A program made the translations under genes and the position numbers. DNA of 64,000 nt from an uncultured bacterium (GTDB lineage: Bacteria; Verrucomicrobiota; Kiritimatiellia; RFP12; UBA1067). Every line of letters starts with the position of its first letter. Positions within the stretch are counted from its first letter, which is position 1. The DNA lies in the NCBI GenBank assembly GCA_902779865.1, contig CACZDG010000002.1:1-64000 (forward strand). The letters run 5' to 3'. Of this stretch, positions 35,449-43,771 are shown piece after piece. The notes under the pieces are model-generated. The model saw only the letters and a program-made list of their open reading frames with translations, was not told the DNA's origin and made no database searches.

Positions 35449-36843
35449 ATGAAAGTTGATTTGGCGAACTTGCCCGATGATCTGCGTGCGGCGGCGTTGG
35501 ACGTGGCGCGGCGCGTGCGCACTGCGGGAGGTCGTGCGTTGCTCGTTGGCGGGTCGGTGCGCGACCTCTTGTGCGGAAAGCGCGTTAAGGACGTGGATAT
35601 CGAGGTGTTCGGTCTCGCGCCGGGCGACCTCAAGCGCGTTCTCGGCGAGGCGTATGCACTTGACCTCGTTGGGCTGTCCTTCGGCGTCCTCAAGATACAG
35701 CACCTCGACATCGACATTTCCCTGCCGCGCCGCGAGTCGAAACGCGGCCTCGGGCACAAGGGCTTCGACATTGAGTCCGATCCGTTCCTGCCGATTCCCG
35801 ATGCGGCGAGCCGACGTGACTTCACCGTGAATGCGATGTACTACGATCCGCTTGCGGACGAGTTGATCGACCCGCACGGCGGTGCGCGCGACCTTGCGGA
35901 TGGAACGTTGCGTCACGTTTCCGACAAGTTCCGCGAAGACCCATTGCGCGTGTTGCGTGGCATGCAGTTCGTCGCGCGCTTCGGCCTTGAACCTGCCCCC
36001 GAAACGGTAGAGATATGCCGTACCGTGACGCCGGAAGGTCTTCCCCCAGAACGCCTCTTCGAGGAATGGGCTAAACTGCTTGTGAAGGGCGTGTACATCG
36101 GGCGCGGGCTCGCCTTTCTGCGCGATACGGGCTGGGTGAAGTACTACCCCGAACTGCGGCGGCTCATCGGCTGTAGGCAAGACCCCAAATGGCATCCGGA
36201 AGGGGATGTCTGGAACCATACGTGCTGTGCGCTCGACGCCTTCGCCCGCAGCCGCACCGGCGAACGCGATGAAGACCTCATCGTGGGACTCGCCGTACTC
36301 TGCCACGATTTCGGCAAGCCCGCAACGACCACATTCGATCCGGACGGACACATCCGTTCACGCGGACACGACACGGCAGGCGTTAAGCCGACGTTGTCTT
36401 TTCTTCGCCGCCTCACGAACGAGGAACGCATTCTACGCGATGTGCCGCCGCTCGTCGAACAGCACATGCAGCCGTTCTCGCTGTGGCGCGCGAAAGCTGG
36501 CGACGCGGCGATTCGGCGGCTCTCGCTCAAGGTTGGGCGCATTGATCGTCTTCTGCGCGTGGCGCATGCGGACGACGAAGGACGCCCCGGCGCGTTGCCG
36601 GGCGGCACTTCAGGCGGCAAGGACCTTGAATGGCTTGCCGCCGCAGCCGAACGGCTGCGCGTAGCTGCCGCCGCGCCAAAGCCGCTGCTCATGGGCCGCG
36701 ACCTCATTGCGCTTGGGTACCGTCCTTCGCCGCAGTTCGGCAAGTGGATTGACGCCTGTTTCGAGGCGCAGCTGGATGGCGTGTTTTCTGACCACGACGG
36801 CGCGTTGGCCTACTTCAAAGCGCACGTCGCGCCGCGTCGTTAG
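35449..36843 (+). CDS. CCA tRNA nucleotidyltransferase / poly(A) polymerase family, HD domain
   Basis: 464 residues from ATG 35449 (GAAGGA 6 bases before); an in-frame GTG at 35437 is the alternative. LLVGGSVRDLLCGKRVKDVDIEVFG holds the class II G-G-x-V-R-D and DxD catalytic motifs; SRRDFTVNAM, EDPLRVLRGMQFVARF and the following helices are the RNA-head region. VLCHDFGKPATT is an HD phosphohydrolase motif in the C-terminal half. It adds or repairs the 3' CCA of tRNAs. tRNA-Pro in this window already encodes CCA, so here the enzyme's role would be repair for that tRNA. Confidence 0.92.
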   Translation: MKVDLANLPDDLRAAALDVARRVRTAGGRALLVGGSVRDLLCGKRVKDVDIEVFGLAPGDLKRVLGEAYALDLVGLSFGVLKIQHLDIDISLPRRESKRGLGHKGFDIESDPFLPIPDAASRRDFTVNAMYYDPLADELIDPHGGARDLADGTLRHVSDKFREDPLRVLRGMQFVARFGLEPAPETVEICRTVTPEGLPPERLFEEWAKLLVKGVYIGRGLAFLRDTGWVKYYPELRRLIGCRQDPKWHPEGDVWNHTCCALDAFARSRTGERDEDLIVGLAVLCHDFGKPATTTFDPDGHIRSRGHDTAGVKPTLSFLRRLTNEERILRDVPPLVEQHMQPFSLWRAKAGDAAIRRLSLKVGRIDRLLRVAHADDEGRPGALPGGTSGGKDLEWLAAAAERLRVAAAAPKPLLMGRDLIALGYRPSPQFGKWIDACFEAQLDGVFSDHDGALAYFKAHVAPRR

Positions 36844-37667
36844 AACACGCGGTTGCAGATTTCCGACGCGCTGTTGAGGCAGCTGCGGTGGTCGCTGGGC
36901 GTCTTCGCCACGGGGAAGCGTATTCCGGCGTAGTCCAGCTTGTGGTGGTTTGAACCGGAGATGTAGCGGAAGCCGAGTTTTTCCAGGACAGTGATCGTGG
37001 AGTCGTCGATGAACGATCCTGCGTCCTTCATTATCTGCTTCACCGCGTCGCGGCGGCGGGCGAGTTCACCAGTGCGCGAGTTTGCGCAGAGTATTGCCTC
37101 GAGGATACGCGCACGGCGGTCGCGTCCGCCAGCGTCCGCAGCGTCTTGCGCGTCGGCAAGCGTCTCAAGCAGGTGTTCGCGTACCTCTCCCGTGAACTTC
37201 TCGGATATGCCATCCGGCTTTTCCAGCAGCACGGTGGATGAAAGCGAGGTGCGCTGCGCTTCCGCGAGAAGGGTTTGGAGGCGTTCTATTTCACGGTCCT
37301 TCGCGGCGGCTTCGTCGTGAAGGCTTTCCAACTCGCGGTCCTTAGCGGCGATTTGCTCGAGAAGGGCGGGGTCGGGCGAAGGAGGGGGCGGCGGCTTTGC
37401 GGCCTTTTCATCCTCGAGCGCCTGCTGTGCGGCGGCGAGGTCCTTGGCAAGTTCCTCGACGACGGCGTTCAGCTTCTCGATTTCAGCTTCAAGCGATTCA
37501 CGTTCCGCTGCGAAGACGTCCTCCGCCCGCTCCGCGCGCACGCGCTCCACCGTTGCAGGCGTGACGACGGTCGTGCGGCGCGGTTGCGGCTTCTTCTGCC
37601 ATGCGTCGGGGGAGTCCCCGAGCAGGGACGCAAAGTAGTCGGTCGGGTTGGAAAATGAGTTTCCCAT
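36840..37667 (-). CDS. Coiled-coil protein of unknown function, convergent with CCA enzyme
   Basis: 275 residues. It starts one base after the GH97 stop, so it is the second gene of a minus-strand operon. After a disordered N-terminus (PTDYFASLLGDSPDAWQKKP), a heptad-rich region (~50-140; ESLEAEIEKLNAVVEELAKDL, then REIERLQTLL) is split by a proline run PPPPPSPDP. A C-terminal domain of ~110 residues (EKFTGEVREHLLETLADAQD... GFRYISGSNHHKLDYAGIRF) is conserved-looking but not recognised. No signal peptide or membrane helix. Its stop overlaps the stop of the tRNA nucleotidyltransferase on the other strand. Confidence 0.75.
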   Translation of the reverse strand: MGNSFSNPTDYFASLLGDSPDAWQKKPQPRRTTVVTPATVERVRAERAEDVFAAERESLEAEIEKLNAVVEELAKDLAAAQQALEDEKAAKPPPPPSPDPALLEQIAAKDRELESLHDEAAAKDREIERLQTLLAEAQRTSLSSTVLLEKPDGISEKFTGEVREHLLETLADAQDAADAGGRDRRARILEAILCANSRTGELARRRDAVKQIMKDAGSFIDDSTITVLEKLGFRYISGSNHHKLDYAGIRFPVAKTPSDHRSCLNSASEICNRVF

Positions 37668-37668
37668 T

Positions 37669-39675
37669 TCAGCGGCGCGTGAACTTGACGATGAATCCGC
37701 CTCCGACGGACATGGGGACGGGAACCTTGTCGCCTGACTTCACGTTCTTCGTCTCATGGATGTAGTGCGTGGGATGTTCATTGGCGTCAGGTGCGTCGCG
37801 GAATATCTCTGCCGTCCAGTCTCCGCCGCCGAGGAAGGACGTGTCGATCTCGTAGGCGCGCGGCTTCTTCGTGCAGAGCCCTGCCGCGTACCAGCTGCCG
37901 TCCTTCGCCTTGCGTGCGGCGGCGGCCATCGTCTCGGGACATCCTCCGAGGCCGACGGTGGCGTTCCACGTCACTGGCACTCCCGCCATGAAGCGGAAGC
38001 ACTCCTCGTTCTGCTCGTAGCTCGTGGGCGAGTCGCAAAGCATCTGGAGGTATGCTTCGTAAAGGGCCATCATCGCCATCTGGTGGCAACGCGTGCCGAC
38101 CGAGCCGGGGTAGCGGTGCCCCTCGCCGGCGGTGTATTTGCCGTATGGGAGGTTGTTCATCGCGCCGGGGGTGTAGTCCATCGGGCCAGCCGTGAGGCGC
38201 AGGAAGAAACAGGCGACGTCGTTCATCGCCATGTCCTTGTTCGCAGGCGCCCACTTCATCTGTTCGAGGCCGTGGATGCCCTCGTAGTTGAGGATATTGG
38301 GATAGGTGCGGTTGAGGCCCACGGGACGGTACGCGCCGTGGTAGTCGAGCAGCATCCTGTGCTTTGCGCAGACGGACGCGAACTTCTCCAGGAACGTCGC
38401 CACCTCCGCGTCGCCGCGGTCCATGAAATCAACCTTGAAACCCTTGACGCCGAGTTTCGCGAAGTGCGATGCCACGTGCTCCTCGTCGCCGTACACCTGC
38501 GCCCACGCCATCCAGAGGATGATGCCGACGTTGCGCTGCTTCGCGTATTCGAGGAGGTGGAGCACGTCAACGTCCTTGTGGAACTTCCAGATGTTGAGGC
38601 TCTCGCTCCAGCCCTCGTCGAAGATCACGTATTCCACGCCGCTCTTCGCGGCGAAGTCGATGAAGCGTTCGTAGGTTTTCGTGTTGCAGCCGCCGTTTGC
38701 GGGCACGCGGCGGTTGTCAAAGCAGTTCCACCAGTCCCATGCGACCTTGCCGGGCTTGACCCACGAGAAGTCCGAGCCTTCCGCGGCAGGCGTAGCGAGC
38801 GCATATACGATGTCCGCCTCGCAGAGTTTCGCGGGCGAGTCCGCCAGCACGAAGACGCGCCATGGAAGGGTGCGGGGACCGGTCGCCTGAACGAGGAAGT
38901 CCTCGTGGCTCGTCACGCGGACCCACCGTCCGCCGGTTTGCAGTCCGCGGACCTTGCCCCATCCGCCGACGCGCTCCGTCGCCTTCGGCGCACGTTCCAT
39001 TTCCGGGAGCATCCGCGCGCCGGACGCATTCTGCTGCACCTCCTTGAAGTTCCAGATCGGGTAGTCGTGGAGGTCGGTCTCTGTGACTACCACCGTCTTG
39101 CCGCCAGTCGTGTAGGCGAAGGGGAGATAGTAGGTCTTCTTCGGATCGTTCGGAAGCGTTGCCATGTCCGTGAACTCCGGCATCGACTCCTCGCACCCCC
39201 AGTTTCCGAGGGAGTTGCGGTTGAACCAGCAGCGTGCGCCCTCGGGCACGGTGATTGCAGCGCCTTCCGCCGTGACCGTCGCGGCCTTGTTCAGCTCGAA
39301 GCGCCACGCCACGCCGTCAGCGCGTGCGGCAAGGGACACCGCGAAGTCGCCGAAGTCCGCACGCGCGAAGCGGGCGGAGAGATCGACGGACGCCTTCTTG
39401 TAAACCGGCGTCTGCATCGTCGATTCAACGGCGCGTTCGGTCGCGCCGAGGAACTTCGCGTCTTTCCTGCACGTGCCGTCGAGCATGATGCCGATAGGCG
39501 TCTTCGGCACTACTGGCACGCCGTCGCGGAGGACTTCGTACGCGAGCGGTTCGGCGTAGAGTCTGATCTCGTTCCTGCCGAATTGGGTTTTGGCGGCGAG
39601 CGTATCCGCCGCAGCGGTTCCAGCAAAGCCTGCGGCAACGGCCGCAAGCGCAACGTATGTAGGTGTTTTTTTCAT
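37669..39675 (-). CDS. Secreted glycoside hydrolase family 97 (alpha-glucosidase/galactosidase type)
   Basis: 668 residues from ATG 39675, with a signal peptide (1-22, ending TAAADTLA). N-terminal beta-sandwich, a central (beta/alpha)8 barrel with VEYVIFDEGWSE, GIILWMAWAQVYGDEEH, GVKGFKVDFMDRGD and the late-barrel NYEGIHGLEQMKW, and a C-terminal Greek-key domain. These are the GH97 hallmarks. The subfamily decides between inverting glucosidase (catalytic Glu) and retaining galactosidase (Asp nucleophile); VDFMDRGD with an Asp at the nucleophile place points to the retaining galactosidase type, an inference. The extended -10 is so close to ATG that the mRNA would be nearly leaderless. Confidence 0.9.
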   Translation of the reverse strand: MKKTPTYVALAAVAAGFAGTAAADTLAAKTQFGRNEIRLYAEPLAYEVLRDGVPVVPKTPIGIMLDGTCRKDAKFLGATERAVESTMQTPVYKKASVDLSARFARADFGDFAVSLAARADGVAWRFELNKAATVTAEGAAITVPEGARCWFNRNSLGNWGCEESMPEFTDMATLPNDPKKTYYLPFAYTTGGKTVVVTETDLHDYPIWNFKEVQQNASGARMLPEMERAPKATERVGGWGKVRGLQTGGRWVRVTSHEDFLVQATGPRTLPWRVFVLADSPAKLCEADIVYALATPAAEGSDFSWVKPGKVAWDWWNCFDNRRVPANGGCNTKTYERFIDFAAKSGVEYVIFDEGWSESLNIWKFHKDVDVLHLLEYAKQRNVGIILWMAWAQVYGDEEHVASHFAKLGVKGFKVDFMDRGDAEVATFLEKFASVCAKHRMLLDYHGAYRPVGLNRTYPNILNYEGIHGLEQMKWAPANKDMAMNDVACFFLRLTAGPMDYTPGAMNNLPYGKYTAGEGHRYPGSVGTRCHQMAMMALYEAYLQMLCDSPTSYEQNEECFRFMAGVPVTWNATVGLGGCPETMAAAARKAKDGSWYAAGLCTKKPRAYEIDTSFLGGGDWTAEIFRDAPDANEHPTHYIHETKNVKSGDKVPVPMSVGGGFIVKFTRR

Positions 39676-39684
39676 GGCCCCGCT

Positions 39685-39693
39685 ATTATACCA
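39685..39693 (-). promoter_or_regulatory. Promoter of the GH97 operon (near-leaderless)
   Basis: On the minus strand TGGTATAAT, with TATAAT at 39690-39685. Only 9 bases separate the -10 from ATG 39675, so transcription would begin at or 1-3 bases before the start codon. No good -35. Confidence 0.6.
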
Positions 39694-39704
39694 TAAAAGT
39701 GCAT

Positions 39705-39733
39705 TTGGCGGAAACGGGATATTATGATATACT
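39705..39733 (+). promoter_or_regulatory. Promoter of coaD (near-leaderless)
   Basis: TTGGCG (39705-39710), 17-base spacer, TATACT (39728-39733) with TG extension. ATG 39742 lies 8 bases after the -10, so the transcript would start at or next to the start codon; no ribosome binding site is present. Confidence 0.7.
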
Positions 39734-39741
39734 ATTCGGCC

Positions 39742-40233
39742 ATGGCAGAAACAGTTGCAGTCTATCCGGGCACGTTCGACCCGATGACGCGCGGTCACTT
39801 CGACCTGATCGCGCGCTCGGCGGGCCTTTACGACCGTCTCATCGTGGCAGTGGCCGCGACGAGCGTGAAGTCTGGTGCGCTCTTCGACGCCAGCCACCGC
39901 ATCGACATGATCCGCGAGGACGTGGAGAAGGCCGGCCTTGCGAATGTGGAGGTTGAGATACTGGACACGCTGCTCGTGGACTTCTGCCGGAAGCGCGGTG
40001 CGCGCGTGGTAATACGCGGCGTGCGCGTCTATTCCGATTTCGAGTACGAGTTCCAGATGGCGCTCACGAACCGTCGCATGGCGCCGGAGATCGAGACGCT
40101 GTTCATGATGCCGAGCGAGAACCTCGCGTACGTGACGGCCTCGACCGTGCGCGAGATCGCGCGCTACGGCGGCGACACTTCGCCGTTCGTCACGCCCGCA
40201 GTGCAGCGGCGCCTGGAGGAGATGAAAGGGTAG
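39742..40233 (+). CDS. coaD: Phosphopantetheine adenylyltransferase
   Basis: 163 residues, normal length. YPGTFDPMTRGHFDLI has the (H/T)xGH nucleotidyltransferase motif; RGVRVYSDFEYEFQMALTNR and MMPSENLAYVTASTVREIA (ISSTxxR-like) complete it. It makes dephospho-CoA from 4'-phosphopantetheine and ATP. Followed by yceD, rpmF and plsX; the coupling to fatty-acid synthesis is functional (CoA/ACP supply). Divergent from the GH97 operon. Confidence 0.96.
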   Translation: MAETVAVYPGTFDPMTRGHFDLIARSAGLYDRLIVAVAATSVKSGALFDASHRIDMIREDVEKAGLANVEVEILDTLLVDFCRKRGARVVIRGVRVYSDFEYEFQMALTNRRMAPEIETLFMMPSENLAYVTASTVREIARYGGDTSPFVTPAVQRRLEEMKG

Positions 40234-40237
40234 ATCC

Positions 40238-40723
40238 TTGGACAAGTGCCTCACCATAGACGTTGCCAGGCTTGACCGGGACGGCGAGGACGTCGAGGGC
40301 GTTCTCGACGACTCCGTTCTTGATCTGCACGACGACTACCTGCACCCGTTCGCAGGAATCCGCTACTCGCTTTTCGTGCAGATGGCGGGGCGCGAACTCG
40401 TCGCGCGCGGCACGTTGGAGCAGGATTTCGACTCAGTGTGTTCGCGTTGCGGGGGCGATTTCGACTTCACGGTGTCGGTTCCGGACTTCCTCGCGAGCGT
40501 CGAGACGGATGAAAAAACTGAATTTGTTGATTTGACTGATGAGCTAAGACAAAGTATAATATTGGGCCTTCCGACATACCCGGTGTGTCGGGCGGACTGT
40601 CGCGGCGTGTGTCCGACGTGCGGAAAGAACCTCAACGAGGGTCCTTGCGCGTGTGCTCACGAGGTGCGCGACGACCGCTGGGGGGCGCTTGATGCGCTCC
40701 TTCCGGAAAAAGAGAAAGATTGA
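40238..40723 (+). CDS. yceD: DUF177/YceD family protein
   Basis: 161 residues from a TTG at 40238, four bases after coaD. A beta-rich start with DSVCSRCGGDFDFTVSV, acidic VDLTDELRQSIILGLPTYPV and then CRADCRGVCPTCGKNLNEG, which gives a two-part zinc-ribbon-like cysteine cluster. YceD is commonly encoded just upstream of rpmF and is implicated in 23S rRNA accumulation/50S assembly. The gene order yceD-rpmF-plsX is the classic one. Confidence 0.88.
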   Translation: MDKCLTIDVARLDRDGEDVEGVLDDSVLDLHDDYLHPFAGIRYSLFVQMAGRELVARGTLEQDFDSVCSRCGGDFDFTVSVPDFLASVETDEKTEFVDLTDELRQSIILGLPTYPVCRADCRGVCPTCGKNLNEGPCACAHEVRDDRWGALDALLPEKEKD

Positions 40724-40749
40724 AGAACAGAAAAGAAAGAGAGTGAACA

Positions 40750-40935
40750 ATGGCATCACCTAAGCATAAGAAGTCAAAGATGCGCAAGCGCCAGCGCGTC
40801 GGCCAGCTCGAGAAGGCGATTCTCGCCTCCGTGCAGGCGTGTCCTAACTGCGGCGGCATGAAGCAGGCGCACCACGTGTGCCCGAACTGCGGCATGTACA
40901 ACGGCCGCAAGGTTCTGAGCGTAACAGCCAAGTAA
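40750..40935 (+). CDS. rpmF: 50S ribosomal protein L32
   Basis: 61 residues. MASPKHKKSKMRKRQRVGQ is the basic start of L32; CPNCGGMKQAHHVCPNCGMY provides two CxxC pairs, so this is the zinc-binding form. YNGRKVL closes the protein. Lies between yceD and plsX as in most bacteria. Confidence 0.97.
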   Translation: MASPKHKKSKMRKRQRVGQLEKAILASVQACPNCGGMKQAHHVCPNCGMYNGRKVLSVTAK

Positions 40936-40942
40936 GGGGCGT

Positions 40943-41986
40943 ATGACTCGCATTGCACTTGATGCAATGGGCGGCGACAACGCGCCGGGCGAAATTGTCC
41001 GGGGCGGAGTGGATGCCGCTATCGGCCTGGAGGACGTCAAGGTCCTCCTTGTCGGCGTCAAGGAGTTGATCGATGCGGAGCTTGCCAAGTACCCCAAGGA
41101 AGTCGCGGCGGCCACGAAGAAGGGCACGTTGGAGGTAATCCACGCGCCCGACGTGGCGGAGATGGACGAAAGTCCCGTCACCGCCGTACGCAAGAAGAAA
41201 GACTGCTCGATCAACGTGGCGATGCGCCTTGTGAAGGATGGGAAGGCGGACGCATTCGTCTCGGCCGGCAACTCTGGCGCGGTGGCTACGAGCGCCATCC
41301 TAAACCTCGGCCGCATCAAGGGCGTACAGCGTCCCGCAATTGCAACCGTCCTGCCCACGCGCATCCCACGCCGTCCGCTACTGCTGCTCGACGCCGGTGC
41401 GAACATGGACTGCCATGCCGACTGGCTCGTGCAGTTCGCGATCATGGGCAGCGTGTATTCGCAGGGCGTGCTGAAGCGCACGAAGCCGCTTGTCGGACTT
41501 CTTTCCATCGGAACGGAGGACTGCAAGGGCAACGAGATGACGAAGGAAACGTTCCGTCTCCTCAAGGAGGTGCAGGGCATCGACTTCCGCGGCAACGTGG
41601 AAGGGCACGACATCTTCCAGGGGCAGACAGACGTTGTGGTGTGCGACGGATTCGTTGGAAACGTCGTGCTGAAGACGAGCGAGTCGCTTGCGCATGCCGT
41701 GAGCTACTTCCTCAAGCGGGAATGCTTCCGCGGCATGTTCCGCGTATTGGGTGCGCTGCTCCTCAAGGGGGCCTTCAAGAGCCTCAAGGCGCAGTTAGAC
41801 CCAGACATATACGGCGGTGCGCCCCTCCTCGGCGTACCGGGTGCGGTGATCATAACGCACGGCAGTTCGTCCCACAAGGCGATCTACCATGCGGTGCGCG
41901 TGGGTGCAAACGCCGCGCGCAACGACGTATCGGGGCTCATAGCCTCACGGATAGAGGAATACGAATCATCGCGTAAGGCGTTTTGA
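40943..41986 (+). CDS. plsX: Phosphate acyltransferase PlsX
   Basis: 347 residues, starting 7 bases after rpmF with AAGGGGCGT before ATG 40943. [20 protein letters not shown] is the PlsX signature; [19 protein letters not shown] and [33 protein letters not shown] and [15 protein letters not shown] are further family blocks. It converts acyl-ACP to acyl-phosphate for phospholipid synthesis. tRNA-Pro follows 6 bases after the stop. Confidence 0.96.
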   Translation: MTRIALDAMGGDNAPGEIVRGGVDAAIGLEDVKVLLVGVKELIDAELAKYPKEVAAATKKGTLEVIHAPDVAEMDESPVTAVRKKKDCSINVAMRLVKDGKADAFVSAGNSGAVATSAILNLGRIKGVQRPAIATVLPTRIPRRPLLLLDAGANMDCHADWLVQFAIMGSVYSQGVLKRTKPLVGLLSIGTEDCKGNEMTKETFRLLKEVQGIDFRGNVEGHDIFQGQTDVVVCDGFVGNVVLKTSESLAHAVSYFLKRECFRGMFRVLGALLLKGAFKSLKAQLDPDIYGGAPLLGVPGAVIITHGSSSHKAIYHAVRVGANAARNDVSGLIASRIEEYESSRKAF

Positions 41987-41992
41987 TTTATT

Positions 41993-42069
<77 letters not shown>

Positions 42070-42158
42070 TTCAAAAAGTGGTTTTCACCCAATATTTGCA
42101 AGGGTTTCGTGCATGTCTGCCACTGTTAGCCTTTACAAACTTTTACACCTTTTTACCC

Positions 42159-42226
42159 CCTGAAAGTGGGGGTCAAAGTGGGGGTCGGGTGGGGGTCAAA
42201 ATGGGGGTCAGGATTTATTGGGAATT
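42159..42226. repeat. G-rich short tandem repeats downstream of tRNA-Pro
   Basis: (T/A)GGGGGTCA-type words occur four times (GTGGGGGTCAAA, GTGGGGGTCGGG, TGGGGGTCAAAA, TGGGGGTCAGG) in ~60 bases. Between the tRNA and hicB (42070-42327) no gene is seen. The stretch may be the remains of an integrated element's end. Confidence 0.5.
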
Positions 42227-42288
42227 CGGGGGGTGGCGGAACGGCTGCGGAATATGCCGCGAAGCGTAGTGCCATAATCGGCGGATTG

Positions 42289-42297
42289 TGATATACT
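42289..42297 (+). promoter_or_regulatory. Extended -10 promoter of the hicB-hicA pair
   Basis: TGATATACT with TATACT at 42292-42297, 30 bases before ATG 42328; it resembles the coaD promoter core. The flanks GCCGAC / GGCGG could bind the antitoxin, but no clear operator is seen. Confidence 0.5.
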
Positions 42298-42327
42298 ATT
42301 GCCGACAAGCAGAAAGGAAGTGAGCAA

Positions 42328-42687
42328 ATGAGAGTGAGAGAGCGAACGAGACGAACGAGGGCGGCGACCCTCGACCTTGACCTTGCCCAACGGGCGGAGC
42401 GGAAACTTAGCCGGTACAACATGGACTTGAACGGGGTGCTGGCTTTCATCGTCGCGGTGCGCGGCTTGCCCGACCTTCGCAAGGCCCCGCAGACGATGGA
42501 CTTCACGGCGCACGGGCAGGCATTCACAGCCGACGTGACCCCCGACCCGTCTGGCGGCTTCTGCGCAAAGGTGAGGGGGCATGAGGATTGCTTCACGGAG
42601 GCAGATACACTGCCTGAACTTCGCAAGTATCTTGTCGAAGTTACTGAGGCAATGGTTTTCGGCATGGGCGAGAAGGTGGCGCGATGA
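42328..42687 (+). CDS. hicB: HicB-like antitoxin with N-terminal RelB-type region
   Basis: 119 residues from ATG 42328 (AAAGGAAG 8 bases before). Residues ~14-50, LDLDLAQRAERKLSRYNMDL-NGVLAFIVAVRGLP, look like a RelB/DinJ ribbon-helix-helix. The C-terminal part FTADVTPDPSGGFCAKVRGH-EDCFTEADTLPELRKYLVE is a HicB half-fold. Usual HicB has the HicB fold first and a DNA-binding domain last, so the order is reversed. The toxin gene follows with ATGA overlap. Confidence 0.75.
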   Translation: MRVRERTRRTRAATLDLDLAQRAERKLSRYNMDLNGVLAFIVAVRGLPDLRKAPQTMDFTAHGQAFTADVTPDPSGGFCAKVRGHEDCFTEADTLPELRKYLVEVTEAMVFGMGEKVAR

Positions 42688-42872
42688 AACCGCTTACCGC
42701 GCAGCAGGTGGAAAAGATTCTCAAAGATGCGGGCTTTCGCCATGACCGCACACAAGGAAGTCACTTCATCTGGGTAAACGGTGAAGGACGCTCCGTGCCC
42801 GTTCCGCATCACGGCAACAGGCCGTTGCGGCAAGGCACGTTGCACTCTATCTTCAAGTTGGCTGGACTATAA
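42684..42872 (+). CDS. hicA: HicA-type mRNA interferase toxin
   Basis: 62 residues. GFRHDRTQGSHFIWV contains the catalytic His of HicA (GSH), and VPVPHHGNRPLRQGTLHSIF is the closing motif. The dsRNA-binding-fold toxin cuts mRNA. ATG 42684 overlaps the antitoxin stop. A clear terminator follows at 42898. Confidence 0.9.
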   Translation: MKPLTAQQVEKILKDAGFRHDRTQGSHFIWVNGEGRSVPVPHHGNRPLRQGTLHSIFKLAGL

Positions 42873-42897
42873 AGAGAGCAACTTCACGGAAGTGAGA

Positions 42898-42931
42898 GAG
42901 GGCGGCGATTGAGTTCGCCGCTCTTTTTTTT
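42898..42931 (+). terminator. Rho-independent terminator after hicA
   Basis: GAGGGCGGCG, 8-base loop, CGCCGCTC followed by eight T (42924-42931). Confidence 0.88.
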
Positions 42932-43046
42932 CCCCCATGAAAAAAATACCATCTCCACCCCCTTGCGACCCTAATCGCACCCATGATACAATATGTGCCG
43001 TTGACCAACAAAGGCACTCAACTCACAGAAAGAAGAAGAAAAAAGG

Positions 43047-43331
43047 ATGACAACAGATGAAAGAATAATGAAGGTGTTGGCGGCTAGTCCCGCGACGCTG
43101 GCGAAGGTAGATGCCGTTCTTAACGGCACGGATGGTGTCGCCTCTAAAAAAGAGGTGGATACCAGGTTGGTGACCTTCACCGAAGCGGCGAAGCGGCTTA
43201 ATGTGAGCCGCCCGACGGTGTACAGGCTAACCCGATTGGGTAGGCTTGACATTGTTCCGTTGGATGGCGTCAACAGGATAAGGCTACAGAGTGTGTTCGA
43301 CTATGCGGACGGTCTGCGGAAGTCTGCATAA
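43047..43331 (+). CDS. Excisionase/MerR-type helix-turn-helix protein
   Basis: 94 residues from ATG 43047. The C-terminal half, LVTFTEAAKRLNVSRPTVYRLTRLGRLDIV-type sequence followed by INRIRLQSVFDYADGL, is the winged-helix of excisionase-like (HTH_17) proteins. The N-terminal ~40 residues are helical and unassigned. In this place, near the tRNA, it may direct excision or phage gene expression. A short hairpin CCCGCG/CGCGGG lies just after it (43339-43362). Confidence 0.75.
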   Translation: MTTDERIMKVLAASPATLAKVDAVLNGTDGVASKKEVDTRLVTFTEAAKRLNVSRPTVYRLTRLGRLDIVPLDGVNRIRLQSVFDYADGLRKSA

Positions 43332-43402
43332 ACAATTTCCCGCGGGATGAGTGTCTCGCGGGGATGTAAAAACAAAAGAAAACCAAAAAAGGAAAAACGA
43401 AA

Positions 43403-43632
43403 ATGAAGAAAATCATCAACGGAAAAAAGTACGACACCGAGACGGCTACACGGTTAGCCGACTGGAACAATGGCGGTTACTGCAAAGAGACACTATACCA
43501 GAAGCATACGGGAGAGTACTTCATGATACTAGGTCGGACATTAGTCCGCTGACCGAGCCGGAGGCGCGGGTTTGGGTGGAGGAGTGCGCTAATGATAAGT
43601 ACGAGGCCATCTTCGGGGAGGTGGAGGAGTAA
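43403..43632 (+). pseudogene. Small phage protein split by a frameshift
   Basis: ATG 43403 after AAAAAAGGAAAAACGAA gives MKKIINGKKYDTETATRLAD up to YFMILGRTLVR and a stop at 43550-43552. The family, common in gut phages, continues with a SPLTEEEARxWVEE... YEAIFGE end. Exactly that tail (ISPLTEPEARVWVEE, YEAIFGEVEE) is present in another frame to 43632. The switch falls at 43525-43540; no XXXYYYZ slippery heptamer is visible, so a 1-base indel is more likely than programmed shifting. Function unknown. Confidence 0.7.
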
Positions 43633-43639
43633 TATCTGA

Positions 43640-43686
43640 AAGTTCCCCTCTGGCCTTGTCTTTGTGTGGCGAGGTTAGAGGGGGGC
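43640..43686. terminator. Possible bidirectional hairpin between convergent genes
   Basis: CCCCTCT (43645-43651) and AGAGGGG (43676-43682) pair across ~24 bases with CCT/AGG inside. There is no clear T-tract on either side, so terminator function is tentative. Confidence 0.4.
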
Positions 43687-43687
43687 T

Positions 43688-43771
43688 TCATACTAGCATG
43701 ACAACCGTAACTCCTATCAGGATGGCAACAACCGCCTGCGCTATGGTGATTTCTGCCATGTACGGGTTCAT
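43688..43771 (-). CDS. 27-residue single-span membrane peptide
   Basis: ATG at 43771-43769 overlaps the stop of the upstream minus-strand gene (AATGA) and is preceded by GGAGGTGCGGA. It reads MNPYMAEITIAQAVVAILIG and ends VVMLV: a short polar start and one ~20-residue hydrophobic helix. Too short for family recognition. The ribosome binding site and overlap with a larger gene favour real translation. It could be a phage membrane effector, a superinfection or holin-like peptide; nothing in sequence decides. Confidence 0.6.
   Translation of the reverse strand: MNPYMAEITIAQAVVAILIGVTVVMLV

Noticed and set aside
37756..39696. Long plus-strand frame opposite GH97
   Set aside because: GH97 on the minus strand explains the region with catalytic motifs and a signal peptide.
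40551..40560. TATAAT inside yceD as an internal promoter for rpmF-plsX
   Set aside because: The hexamer is there, but no TG extension or -35 is visible and it lies within coding sequence, so chance cannot be excluded.
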